Below, in pieces: positions 1 to 10,702 of a DNA stretch of 64,000 bases. The notes beneath the pieces were generated by a model. The model ran no database searches and was not told the origin of the DNA. It worked only from the letters and a program-made list of their open reading frames with translations. Source of the DNA: Parasponia andersonii (Eukaryota > Streptophyta > Magnoliopsida > Rosales > Cannabaceae). Both the position numbers and the translations under genes were made by a program. Each line of letters begins with the position of its first letter. Within the stretch, counting starts at the first letter, position 1. Where the stretch lies: the NCBI GenBank assembly GCA_002914805.1, contig JXTB01000261.1:77411-141410 (forward strand). The letters run 5' to 3'.

Positions 1-1156
1 ATTACAAAGGCTTAATTATTATAAGCAAAAATTATGGCAAAGCAAAAAAGAAGATCAAAAGAAAAAATTACAAATATATTTTAAAAAAAAAGATTATTCA
101 CAAAGAAGCCTTAAGTAGACAAACAGAGAAATAAATAATGATTAGTCATGCGAAAAAAAATATTTTGAGGTCAAGATCCAATAAATTATTTAATACAATA
201 AATTGGAGATCAAAAGAGATGAGGTTTCTCAAATTATTTAATACAATAAATTGGAGATCAAAAGAGATGAGGTTTGAGAAGATTAAGAAGATAAACATGG
301 TGCCTGAGAATTTGAAGGTAATTTCGTCTTTTAAATTAATAATTTTAATTGAATTGTTTTTTTTTTTGTTTGTCTTTCTATTAAATAAAGGGGTGCTAAA
401 ATATCACATTGGGGTGTCAACATAGCTATTGTTTTTTTTATTATGATAAAAGTACCAAAAAAACCTCCCAATTTAACTTTCACAAATACTGAAGTTCGTG
501 ACGTAAGTACGCAACTACAGTGGTTGCCAGACTTGTGAAAAAAAAAAGTCACTCAATTTTTTTTTTGGATAAAGATTGGGATATTAAAATCTTGTACCAA
601 AAATTTACATGATGTATTATCATTATTAGACACATAATTTTAAATAATATGATCTCATTTAAAAAAAAAAAAATAGTTGAAATAAATGTCACCTTATCTT
701 ATACCTCTTATCTGATGTAAACTTATACCTCTTATCTAATGTAAATATTTGGTGTAAGATATTAATGTCCAAACATTATACTTTACTGCATCAAATAGAA
801 CAAAAACTTGAGGCCACCCCGTATACCGAGGGACTTTGTCCCCCAAAATGCTACGAGGGACTTTAGAAAAAGCAAGGAAAAAAAAGTAGTCTATAGCTTT
901 TTAAAAGAACAATATTTATCTTTTTCTTATTATTTCATAAGACACCACGAGTATTTAATCTAAAACGGCATACATAAATCTTCCAAGAAAACAGAATAAA
1001 AAAAGTAGTCTTTTTGTCACTATTCTGTCTACTCTCCTCACATTCTTTTCAGGACCACATACTAAATTAAAATTTAAAACTTATATATTACTTATTATAT
1101 CCCTTATTAGTCTGATATTATCCCTAATTTGTTTTTTTTTTCTTTTCTTTGCCCAC
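1..1156. other. AT-rich intergenic DNA left of the copia element
   Basis: No gene is supported here. The sequence is AT-rich with poly-A and poly-T runs. The short reading frame at 138-425 is low-complexity and is partly created by a 48-bp tandem duplication, so I do not call it a gene. Confidence 0.7.
183..278. repeat. 48-bp tandem duplication, two copies
   Basis: The segment beginning AAATTATTTAATACAATAAA at 183 recurs exactly 48 bp later at 231 and is nearly identical through 278. The period is a multiple of three, so it leaves a spurious reading frame open across it. Confidence 0.9.
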
Positions 1157-1161
1157 AATAT
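1157..1161. repeat. Target-site duplication AATAT, left copy
   Basis: These five bases precede the 5' LTR and are matched exactly at 6267-6271 after the 3' LTR. Copia integrases usually make 5-bp duplications. Confidence 0.9.
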
Positions 1162-1326
1162 TATTGAATTATTCTGTATATCAATCAGAATTAATTACAA
1201 AATATTACAATTATATATTTATAATTAATTAGGAGATATTTATAATTAATTAGAAGATATCAATTAGTCCTATAAATTGTAATCTTTTTTCAGAATCAAA
1301 ATGAGAGGAAAAAATCATTCTTTTCA
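1162..1326 (+). repeat. 5' LTR of copia element (165 bp)
   Basis: It matches 6102-6266 except at six positions. It begins TATTGAATT where the 3' copy begins TGTTGAATT, so the usual TG terminus has been lost by a G-to-A change. It ends in TTTTCA. The short length is normal for several plant copia lineages. Confidence 0.95.
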
Positions 1327-1338
1327 TGGTATCAGAGC
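1327..1338 (+). other. Primer-binding site (tRNA-iMet type)
   Basis: TGGTATCAGAGC lies immediately 3' of the left LTR. It is complementary to the 3' end of plant initiator methionine tRNA, the usual minus-strand primer for plant copia elements. Confidence 0.93.
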
Positions 1339-1812
1339 AGATACGATTCTAATACCAGACCAAAAAAAAAAAAAAAGTTCAGCAAACCAGACTCCGTTGC
1401 AGACCCCGTTGCCGACCCTGTTCAGCAAACCAGACCTTCACCTGTGCACATCTTAGACCCAGCCCCCATTGCCGAGGCCACCTCGTCGAGTCTTGCACTG
1501 CACCACGCCGACGTCCCCGTGCCGAGTCCTGCACCGCACCTCACCATCTCACTAGGCCGCACCGCGCCACCTGATGCCCAGACCTGATCTGTGCCACCTC
1601 GCAATCGACTGCCGCATCACCTCTGTGAGTCCTCAAAACCACAGTGCCATGCCTCAACCCGCGCCTCAGTGTTGTGTCTCAGTCCTTGCCGTAACCTAGC
1701 CAACGCCTTACAGTATCTCAGCCCGTGTTGCCTCAGAACTGAACTTTACTGCCACCGTCAAGTTCAGGACGCCAAGCCAGAATCGTAGAAAAAAAAATAA
1801 AAATAAAAAAAA
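1339..1812 (+). other. Copia leader (5' untranslated region)
   Basis: This stretch separates the primer-binding site from the first gag ATG at 1813. It is much richer in C and G than its surroundings and ends in an A-rich run. Small reading frames on both strands match nothing I recognise and are probably fortuitous. Confidence 0.7.
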
Positions 1813-4800
1813 ATGAGTGAACAAACTGAATCCTCAGAAATAAAATCTATTCCAGTTCTCATTCAGTCTAAAGGTGCCTTTAATGCCGGTATTCTACTTA
1901 CCGAAACAAATTACGATATCTAGTCTCAATTGATGAAGATGCATATTGCTGAACGAGAAAAACTTTTATATATCATGGGCAAAGCCGCTTCACCTTCTGT
2001 GTCGGACAAGAAATATGAGAAATGGTATGCTGAAAATCAGAAACTGAAGCGATGGCTTCTGATGTCTATGACTCCTGACATTATGAAACGTTATCTCCGT
2101 ATTCCCACTGCCCGTGAAATCTGGAATGTTTTATCCAAAGCCTTTTATGATGGAACTGATGAGATGCAAGTCTACTCCCTGCATCAGAAAGCCTTCTCAG
2201 CCAAACAAGGTACCAAATCGCTTTCTGCTTATTATGGAGAATTAACTAAAATATTTCAAGAACTCGACCATCGTGATAGAGTAGTCATGAAGGATCCTGA
2301 CGATGTGATAGCATACTGATAGTCGATTGAACGCACTCGAGTCCACATATTTCTTGCTGGATTAGATACCAGTTTTGATCAACTTCGGCGAGAAATTTTA
2401 CGTCGCAAGTCATTCCTAGGTCTGGAAGAATGTTATTCCTTAGTCCGTCGTGAGAGCTTACAATCCACTACTTTCCATGAGGAAACTACCAAACCTGAAG
2501 CTTCCGCACTACTCTCTCGACAATGACCCAGTCAAACATCGCAGGATCACCCCAAACCCACCAACTCGAAGAATTCCACCTTCGAAAAAGGCTCCTTGAA
2601 ATGCACTCATTGCAATCAAAAAGGTCATACCAAAAATCGGTGCTTCGAGTTGATTGGATATCTAGACTGGTGGGACCCAGCACGTCATCGGAATGCTAAG
2701 AGACCATCTTCAACAGCTCTCACTCAAACAAAAGCAGCCGATGTTCCATCTACTTCATCAGCACTAGTAACCACCACTGGAGAAGGTAAGGTTTTAAATA
2801 TTACTGCACCTGTTTTGAATAATACATGGATAATTGATTCTAGTATCACTGATCATATGACATTTGATGTGCGACATGTTTCTACCCTGAAACCTTCATC
2901 CAGGAACTTTGTTTCTACTGCTAATGGTAATACTAACGCAGTTGTTGGCGAAGGGTCATCCAATCTTACTAAAACTTTACACCTAGATTCTGTATTACTG
3001 GTACCTTCCTTAAACTATAATCTTCTCTCAGTTTCTCAAATCACTACTACCTTGTCCTATGTGGTTATTTTTGGTCCTAACTCTTGTGTATTTAAGGATA
3101 TTCAAACTCAACAAACGATTGGTTATATTATTAAGAAAGGGATGTTGTACTACTTGGAACTAGAGTCAACAGAATCAAACAAACTTCAACAAGCTCTAGC
3201 CGTGAAGAGCACTACTTCCTCCAAGAAGATGACTGAGATTTAGCTTTGGCATCGTCCTTTGGGCCTTCTATCTTTTGGTTATTTAAAACGGTTGTTTCCT
3301 ACTTTGTTTAATGATTTGGATATGTCTATTTTTAAATGTGATGTTTGTACACTTGCAAAAAGCCATCGTGCTTCATTTCATTTAAGTTTAAATAAAAGTC
3401 CAAGTCCATTTATGGTTATTCACTCCGATATTTGGGGTCCCTCCAAAGTTCCTACGTTAGGAGGAGCTTATTGGTTTGTTACCTTTATTGATGATTATAC
3501 TCGGATGACTTGGTTATGTTTGATGAAATCCAAATCAGAGATTATAGTATTATTTCAGAAGTTTTATAATACTGTACATACATAATACAATACTAAGATT
3601 CAAGTACTTCGAAGTGATAATGGGGGAGGATATCGTAGTACTGAACTCCAATATTTTTCGGACTCTCATGGCTCCATTCATCAAACCAGTTGTCCGGATA
3701 CACCACAGTAGAATGGTGTTACTGAACGAAAAAACAGACACCTATTAGAGGTTGTTCGCACTTCACTCATTGAAGTACACATGCCCCCCCAGCTACTGGG
3801 GCAAAGCTCTTTTCCCTGCTGCCTATCTCATAAATAGGGTTTCATCAAAGTCACTCAACTTCCAAACACCATTTCAAGCACTTATAGATGCTGTTGTTGC
3901 ACCCACAGTTCCTAATCTAACTCCTCATGTCTTTGGTTGTATTACCTACGTTCATCTACCCAAAGATCAACAGAGTAAGTTAATGCCTAGAGCCTTGAAA
4001 TGTGTTTTTGTTGGATATGCTCTACATCAAATAGGGTATCGATGATATCACCCTCCCACTAGGCGTATGTTCATCACTATGGATGTTGTCTTTCATGAAG
4101 ATACAATGTATAACTCTACGTCTGAATTTCAGGGGGAGTATCTTGATAAAATTCAAACTTTTGAAAATAATCTTATGACAGATACGGAGGAGATAAAAGT
4201 TGATGTGGCGGAAATATCTGATAAAGGTGATTTAGATACGAGTGGTCAAAACTTAGATATAAGTGGTAATAAATATCCAGAAAATCAGGAAACTTCTGAG
4301 ACTATAGAAGTCAAGCTACAGTCTCTCCCAAGTAATATACTAAACCAATCGTTAGCTGATGATACTCCTTATACAGTACCTGAGTCATCTAGGAGATAGT
4401 TACCATAACGTCACACAAGAGGTATTCCAAAACCAACTTATGAACCTGAGTTGTCTAGTAAAGTAAGATATCCCATGAGTCATTATGTGTCAACACATCA
4501 ATTGTCAAAAACAAATCAGTCATTTATAAATCAATTATCTACTGTATCTATTCCTAACAGTGTGCAGGAAGCCTTAACTAACCCAAGGTGGAAAGCCGCA
4601 ATTAATGAAGAGATGGCCTCCTTACAAAAGAACCAAACATGGGAGCTCATAGATCTTCCTACAGGAAAGAAATCAGTTGGGTGTCGATGGATTTTTTCTG
4701 TAAAATACAAAGCTGATGGTACGATTGAACGCTTCAAAGCAAGATTGGTGGCAAAGGGATATACCCAGACTCATGGAATTCACTACACTGACACTTTTGC

Positions 4801-6094
4801 GCCTGTAGCAAAAATCAACACGGTCCGAGTTTTGTTATCCTTAACAGCAAATTTCGGATGGCCACTATAGCAATTTGATGTAAAGAATACCTTTTTGCAT
4901 AGAGAACTATCTAAAGAAGTCTACATGGATCTTCCCCCAGGGTGCATGGTGATAGAAAAGCAAAGACAGAAGGTGTGTAAATTGAAGAAGTCATTATATA
5001 GTCTTAAGCAATCTCCTAGGGCCTGGTTTGGAAGATTCACAAAATCTATGGTAGCATTTGGTTATCATCAGAGTAATTCATATCACACTCTATTCTTGAA
5101 AAAGAAAAATAGTAATATTACCGCACTTATTGTTTATGTTGATGACATGGTGGTAACAGGAAATGATCCAGTTGAAAGAAAGGCCCTACAAGAAAATCTG
5201 TCCAAAAATTTTGAAATGAAAGATCTAGGCTTCTTAAAATACTTTCTGAGAATTGAAGTATCTCGATCTCAGAAAGGTATTTTCTTGTCTCAAAGGAAAT
5301 ATGCTTTGGATCTTTTGGAAGAAACTGGGATGTCAGCATGTCAACCAGTAAATACACCAATTGAGAAAAGATTAAAATTACGTGTTGAAGCTAATCAAGT
5401 CCCAGCTGACAAAGGAAGATACCAAAGACTTGTTGGCAGATTGATGTACTTAGCACACACAAGACCGGATCTTGCATATGCCTTGAGCATCGTCAGCCAA
5501 TTTATGCATAATCCAGGTGAGTAGCACATGAATGCAGTCATGCGAATTTTGAGATACTTGAAATCCGCTCCAAGAAAAAGAATTATTTTCTCTAGGAAAA
5601 CAAAGGAACAAACCATCGAGGTATACACTGATGCAGACTAGGCTGGTGATAAAACTGACATGCAATCTTCTTCAGGATATTTTACCTTTGTAGGTGGCAA
5701 TCTCATTACTTGGAGGAGCAAGAAAAAAAGTGTCGTTGCTCGCTCAAGTGGTGAAGCAGAACTTAGGGGGATGGCTCTTGGAGTTTGTGAAGGATTGTGG
5801 CTAAATATTCTTCTTCAGGATTTAGGTTATTTATCAAATAAGCCAATCCGGTTATACTGTGATAACAAATCTGCTCGTGATATGGCCCATAATCCAGTTC
5901 ATCATGATCGAAAAAAGCATGTCGAGACTGATCGATTTTTTATCAAAGAGAAATTGGAGAAAAGAAGTCTAGAATTACCGGTAATTCGATCAGAAGAACA
6001 ATTAGCAGATATTCTGACCAAAGCAGTCTCAAATCGCACACTTTCAAAATTTATGGACAAGTTGGGCATGATAGATATCTATGCACCAACTTGA
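1813..6094 (+). pseudogene. Copia gag-pol polyprotein, disabled
   Basis: Gag starts at ATG 1813. Recognisable domains follow in order: a CCHC zinc knuckle (CX2CX4HX4C, 2602-2643); aspartic protease with D at 2836 but D-S-S in place of the usual D-S-G; the GAG-pre-integrase LWHR motif after 3241; an integrase core with the acidic residues in HSDIWG, SDNGGGY and NGVTERKN; reverse transcriptase with YVDDM at 5135-5149; and RNase H near the 3' end. Thirteen in-frame stops interrupt it: 1921, 2317, 2320, 2524, 3241, 3583, 3709, 4043, 4397, 4406, 4868, 5522 and 5639. A single frame change maps to the run of seven Cs at 3784-3790. The pieces are otherwise colinear, so this is a point-mutated polyprotein and not a set of separate genes. 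Confidence 0.95.
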
Positions 6095-6101
6095 GGAGGA
6101 G
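6091..6101 (+). other. Polypurine tract
   Basis: TTGAGGAGGAG lies directly 5' of the 3' LTR, the position of the plus-strand primer. It overlaps the end of the RNase H frame. Confidence 0.85.
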
Positions 6102-6266
6102 TGTTGAATTATTCTGTATATCAATCAGAATTAATAACAAAATATTACAATTATATATTTATAATTAATTAGGAGATATTTGTAATTAATTAGGAGATAT
6201 CAATTAGTCCTATAAATTGTAATCTTTTTTTAGAATCAAAATAAGAGGAAAAAATCATTCTTTTCA
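6102..6266 (+). repeat. 3' LTR of copia element (165 bp)
   Basis: It runs from TGTTGAATT to TTTTCA, so both terminal dinucleotides are intact. It is followed by the AATAT duplication at 6267-6271 and is the same length as the 5' LTR. Confidence 0.95.
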
Positions 6267-6463
6267 AATATCAACCTTTTTCCTTCTCCCTTTTCTTCTA
6301 CACTATCATGCCTATTATCCAGTCCCTCTTTTATATTCCTCATCTTCTTCGTTTTCTCCTGTGATTCACATCTTTGTTCAACCATTTAAAAAACTCATAA
6401 TTTTTCTTTTACTTCTATTACATTAACATGAATTTCTAGAGGCAATATTAGTAATAGAAGGAT

Positions 6464-8768
6464 TGTCACGACCCAAAATCCAATACTGTGACTTTTGGTA
6501 ATTTTGTGTATAAATTAATATAAATAAAAAATTTTATAAAATTCAGAGAAAATTAAATACTTGAATTTTTCATTTTAGTCATTGAATCATTAGAAATTCT
6601 ATTAAAAAAAATGAGCACATCTTTAGATTAGTTTATTGAGAAAGATACGCCAATCAAAATTCAAAAAAACATAGTTAATTTGTACAAAAACTTGGTTTGA
6701 TAAAAACTTTAATGTTGATTAAAATGAAGTCCACAAATCGTGAGTCGAAAAGTCCAAAAATTGATTTACAAATTTAATCAAAATTCAAAGTACTTAAAAT
6801 CTTTAAAAATATTCTCCTTGAGAACTAAAGGGTCCCGTTTATACACCAAATCCTCAATTAGTATAAAATACATCCGCATACATTCACTTAGCATAAACAA
6901 CAAATTTGGATAAACAGATAGAAATGAAAAGAATGGAACAAATTATGAGAACTAACTAAAGAGGAATAGGGATAGGACTGTATATATAAAGCTAAATGAC
7001 TTGCCTAGTTATCGAGACAACTGACTCAAATGAATAACTACCTGAAAGAAAGGAAAAATAAAGGGGGATGAGCTCAAAACCTCAGTAGAAAAGTTGTTAC
7101 CTCATTTGAAAACCTTTTTAATGATGGAAAGCCCTTACATGGTTAGTTTAATCTAAAACACCTTTTTGCAAAACTAGATGTATATATTTATACATATCTA
7201 TTTCTAAAGCTGATGATCCGTATATGTATATGTATATAACTATATATATATATATATGAAAATATATTATCCAAAACCAATAGTTCGTATGCACATACCT
7301 ATATATAGATATATAAAATCAATCAGTCCACAAACACATGATACAAATCCACCCATACCCATGAGATTACTACCTCTCATCGATGGAAACTAGGGTATTG
7401 GCACTACATGTACTATACAGCTTGCCTGACACCTAGCCCATAACCGGAGGGGATACCCGTGTGTCGCCTACTAAATTTGGAGGGACAACAGCATTATCTA
7501 CACCTACCAAATGGAGAGATAATCAAAAGAAATATGCAGGTTCATGAACTATGCACCGTTAATGGGCCGTAACGCTATATTGTAAAAACCACATAATGCT
7601 AACCTGGGACTCATGTATGATCATATGATACGTGTACTCTGAACTGATGTGTAAAAGTACTCATACAGTAATTTAAGTTCAAATGATGCTCTGGTTTTTA
7701 ATAAAATAGTTAATTGAATTTTGTAGAAAAATAGGCAGCATAATGGCCCTATTTTGATATATCCAAAAATAACATGCACTCAGAAAAGTCCTAGAATAAT
7801 CCAATATATAAATCATACTATTCATTAAAAGTTCTAAAATCATGTTTATTCTTATATATTGCAGAAATAAGTTTTATTCAAAAACAATGTAAAAGATAAA
7901 TAACTGAATCATTACCTCACTAGAATAGCGATACCACACTATTGAATACTCAAGGCGCCGATTGGATGACCATTTGGAGGGTCAGAAACTAATTTAATGC
8001 CCTCGATCGCTCATTGAGAAAAATTAACTTCTCAACAAAGCTTCGAATCAATGAAAGAACTTCTTCATTGAATTCCTAATGTTCAAAATAGCTAAGTTAG
8101 ACATATAACTCAACTAATTCGAGTCCGGGTCGACATCGGATTGGTGGCACACAAAACTAGACAAAATCTAAGTCGTTAGATATTGATTTTCGTGTCGATC
8201 ATTAAATATAGTCAATATATATCAAACTTCATCATTTTCCGAATAATTCCAAAAATAACAACAAAAACAAAATCTAACGATCGAATTAAAATTCAAACTC
8301 AAGCTCAAAAATGACTACTTTCAAACCGGACAAAATAGGATCGTGATATATATATATATATATGTTGAGGTTCCTCTCGATGATACAAACCTAACGAACC
8401 TAAGAACACGGCCTGAAATGATTTGAAACGGTGCCAAAAAATCAAAACTTTTCGTAGCTAAAAATAACATTTTTCCAGTGATACGGAGCTTGGCGGCGAC
8501 CGAGAACTGGCGGAGTGGGCTGCTAGAGGCACGAGAGGGACTCAGTGGTGGCTGGCCTGGCCAAACGGTGGACGAGGCAACAGTGAATCTCCCTGATCCT
8601 CCTCTGGCTGAGAATGAGAGAGAGAATAGAGAGGGAGAGCGTGAATCGGGAGGAGGGAGACAAAGGTGAGAGAAAAAGAGAAACTTATATATATAATTTA
8701 ATTTAATTTTCTTTTAAAATAATATGATCAAATGACTGAATTGTCCTTAAAAATACTGGGTTATTACA
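6464..8768. repeat. Probable solo LTR or LTR-like non-coding element (2.3 kb)
   Basis: The left edge reads TGTCACGACCCAAAATCC and the right edge GGGTTATTACA. These match the TGTCACGACCC...GGGTTRTTACA style of termini I associate with plant LTR elements, and the first bases are near inverted repeats of the last. The interior has no long reading frame. A purine-rich, GC-richer stretch at 8478-8670 is followed by TATATATA. The flanking five bases (AGGAT and AGATA) are not an exact duplication, which weakens the call. Orientation is unknown. Confidence 0.45.
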
Positions 8769-10700
8769 AGATACATTCCATCATGGCTACACTCATTAAT
8801 TACTCCACCTCTGTCTCATTTGGCAACAACTTGGAAGGTAGAGACATGCAAATTAAAAAAAAAAAAAAAAGATGTTATATATTCTTAAAAGTAAGCTAAC
8901 TCAATAATGAGAAAATCAAATGAGTATCGTTATGTTATGATTGATAACAGTGTAAGATACGTGATTCCAATTGCCAACGACAAAGAAAAATATACAGTGA
9001 AAAAAGAAATGAAAAACACTCACTATTTTGTTAATATTCTTTCTAAATCCTTCATCTGTATTCAAATGGTACAAATACCTCCTTAGATAAGACAAGAAAA
9101 TAGACTTAATTAGGTCATATGCAAAGTTTTTGTTTTTTGTTTTTTTTTCTGAAATAAGTCATAAGGTTACAAAATAAAGAGTAAGACATCACATAATGTG
9201 TTTGAAAAAAGGGTGTGTACAGTTTTTTTAAATGAGAAAGAGTCGAGAGAGATGTGTACATAAGATTCTAATTAACAATATATACTAAAAAGTAATTTTA
9301 TTCATGGTTAAATTTGAAATAAAAATAATTTAAATAAAAAGTGTGAGGAGAGCACAGTGGGTGGCAATAGAACCCTCCGAAAAAAATGGTGATCAAGATT
9401 CAAGTAGTTTGAGAGCACTGCTCAGAGGCAGAGTGTGTCTAGAGGTGCTTTTGTGCCATCAACACCACTAAATCTGTAGAACAACTAGCTTTATTCACTC
9501 TAATTAATATTAAATAGTGTAGTTTCACTTGGAAAAAATATGCACGCTAATCTTTGAGATAATATGTAAAGTTCAGATTATTGCACATCAATTTTGTACA
9601 AAAATTGTGATAAATATTTTCTGAAATAATTTAGGGAGATGACATGAGAAGTGTATTAATAGGAAGAAAAACGGACATATATGGAAGCAATGACCGAGCC
9701 ACCCTATGCCCCCTTAATTTTTTTAAAATTTTTATTTTTATCCTCTATTTATTAAAAGACTTAATTATATCCCTCATTTGCCCCTCTAAATTTTGATAAT
9801 TTAAAAATTCACCCATATATCATATAAAAAAATTCAATAATGCCCTTTATTTGTTTCATTGAATTTTATGATTTTTAAATTTACTTATATTATATCAAAT
9901 ACTTAATTTTTCTCGCACTTTTATGAATAGTTTTCCATTTGAACTCACTTTAAAATGTCTTTTTTTTAATAAGAAAAAAAGGGGATCGGTGGTATCTCAT
10001 CTTCACGCTCCCTCTCCTTCCCCCTCCTCCCAAAAAAAAAAAAACTCATACCCCATATGATTAAAATGTCTTTAAATCATGCATATATGTTGGTCCATTG
10101 ACTATGTGCACTTCAAAAATACTATTATTCAATTACATGTTTGTTTGAAGAAACTGAAGAAAAAAGAATATAAAAAGCAAAAAGGAGGAGTAAAAACACT
10201 GAATTTGGCACTAGATTTTGCCTCCTGAAATATTTTTATAGCTCAGTCCGCTCGTCTTTTTTCTTTTTTCTCGCCTTTCTTACACTCGACACAAATTTTG
10301 TCATATCATCTACTTAAAATAGTAATTACGTAAAACAGAATATATAATTTTTTAATGTCACAGTGATGTGAATTTGGTGGATAAAATACAAAATGAGTAA
10401 TAGAAACATGGATCCCCACCACCAAATTTTCACGTGAGTCTAGAACTCAAATATGTTATAAGTAATGTGTAATGCTTCTTCAGCATTTTCCATACGTGTA
10501 AAATAATACTAATATTGCGAGTGCTACTCCAACAAAGATAAACGGGGATCCAATGGGCACAAACAAATATATGTTCACCTGTGGAGCATCGGAGTACGTA
10601 GGAGATTTGTGCATGAAATCCAACGCCGTCGTTTTCGGTATCATAAATACATGCGTCTCGTTTATAATTCATTTCTGCATGATGAAATCGAAAACCGATA
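8769..10700. other. AT-rich intergenic DNA
   Basis: No gene is supported. The stretch has homopolymer runs and a short segment near 9413 that resembles one at 14343 (listed separately). The frame opening at 10553 shows LKR similarity only in its downstream part, after about 10700. Confidence 0.6.
9413..9486 (+). repeat. Short dispersed repeat, copy A
   Basis: GAGCACTGCTCAGAGGCAG begins a roughly 75-bp segment that aligns, with small gaps, to 14343-14421 on the same strand. Shared blocks include GAGCAC, GGCAG.GTGTGT and CAACACC. I do not recognise the family. It could be a small RNA gene or a fragment of a transposon. Confidence 0.35.
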
Positions 10701-10702
10701 GC

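Larger units (their letters stand above)
1162..6266 (+). mobile_element. Ty1/copia LTR retrotransposon, complete but non-autonomous
   Basis: All structural parts of a copia element are present in order. These are a 5-bp target-site duplication AATAT (1157-1161 and 6267-6271), a 165-bp 5' LTR, an initiator-tRNA-Met type primer-binding site directly after it, a GC-rich leader, a gag-protease-integrase-RT-RNase H coding region, a polypurine tract and a 165-bp 3' LTR. Integrase lies before reverse transcriptase, the copia order. The two LTRs differ at 6 of 165 positions by my alignment, so insertion is not very recent. The coding frame is destroyed by stops and a frameshift, so any further movement would need proteins from elsewhere. 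I did not assign a copia lineage. Confidence 0.95.

Noticed and set aside
1422..1788. Small GC-rich frames in the copia leader
   Set aside because: Low-complexity Pro/Ala/Cys translations with no homology; position fits an untranslated leader.
10430..10702. Upstream part of a plus-strand frame and a minus-strand frame before the LKR remnant
   Set aside because: The first residues match no part of LKR that I recognise, and the minus frame overlaps it without any motif.
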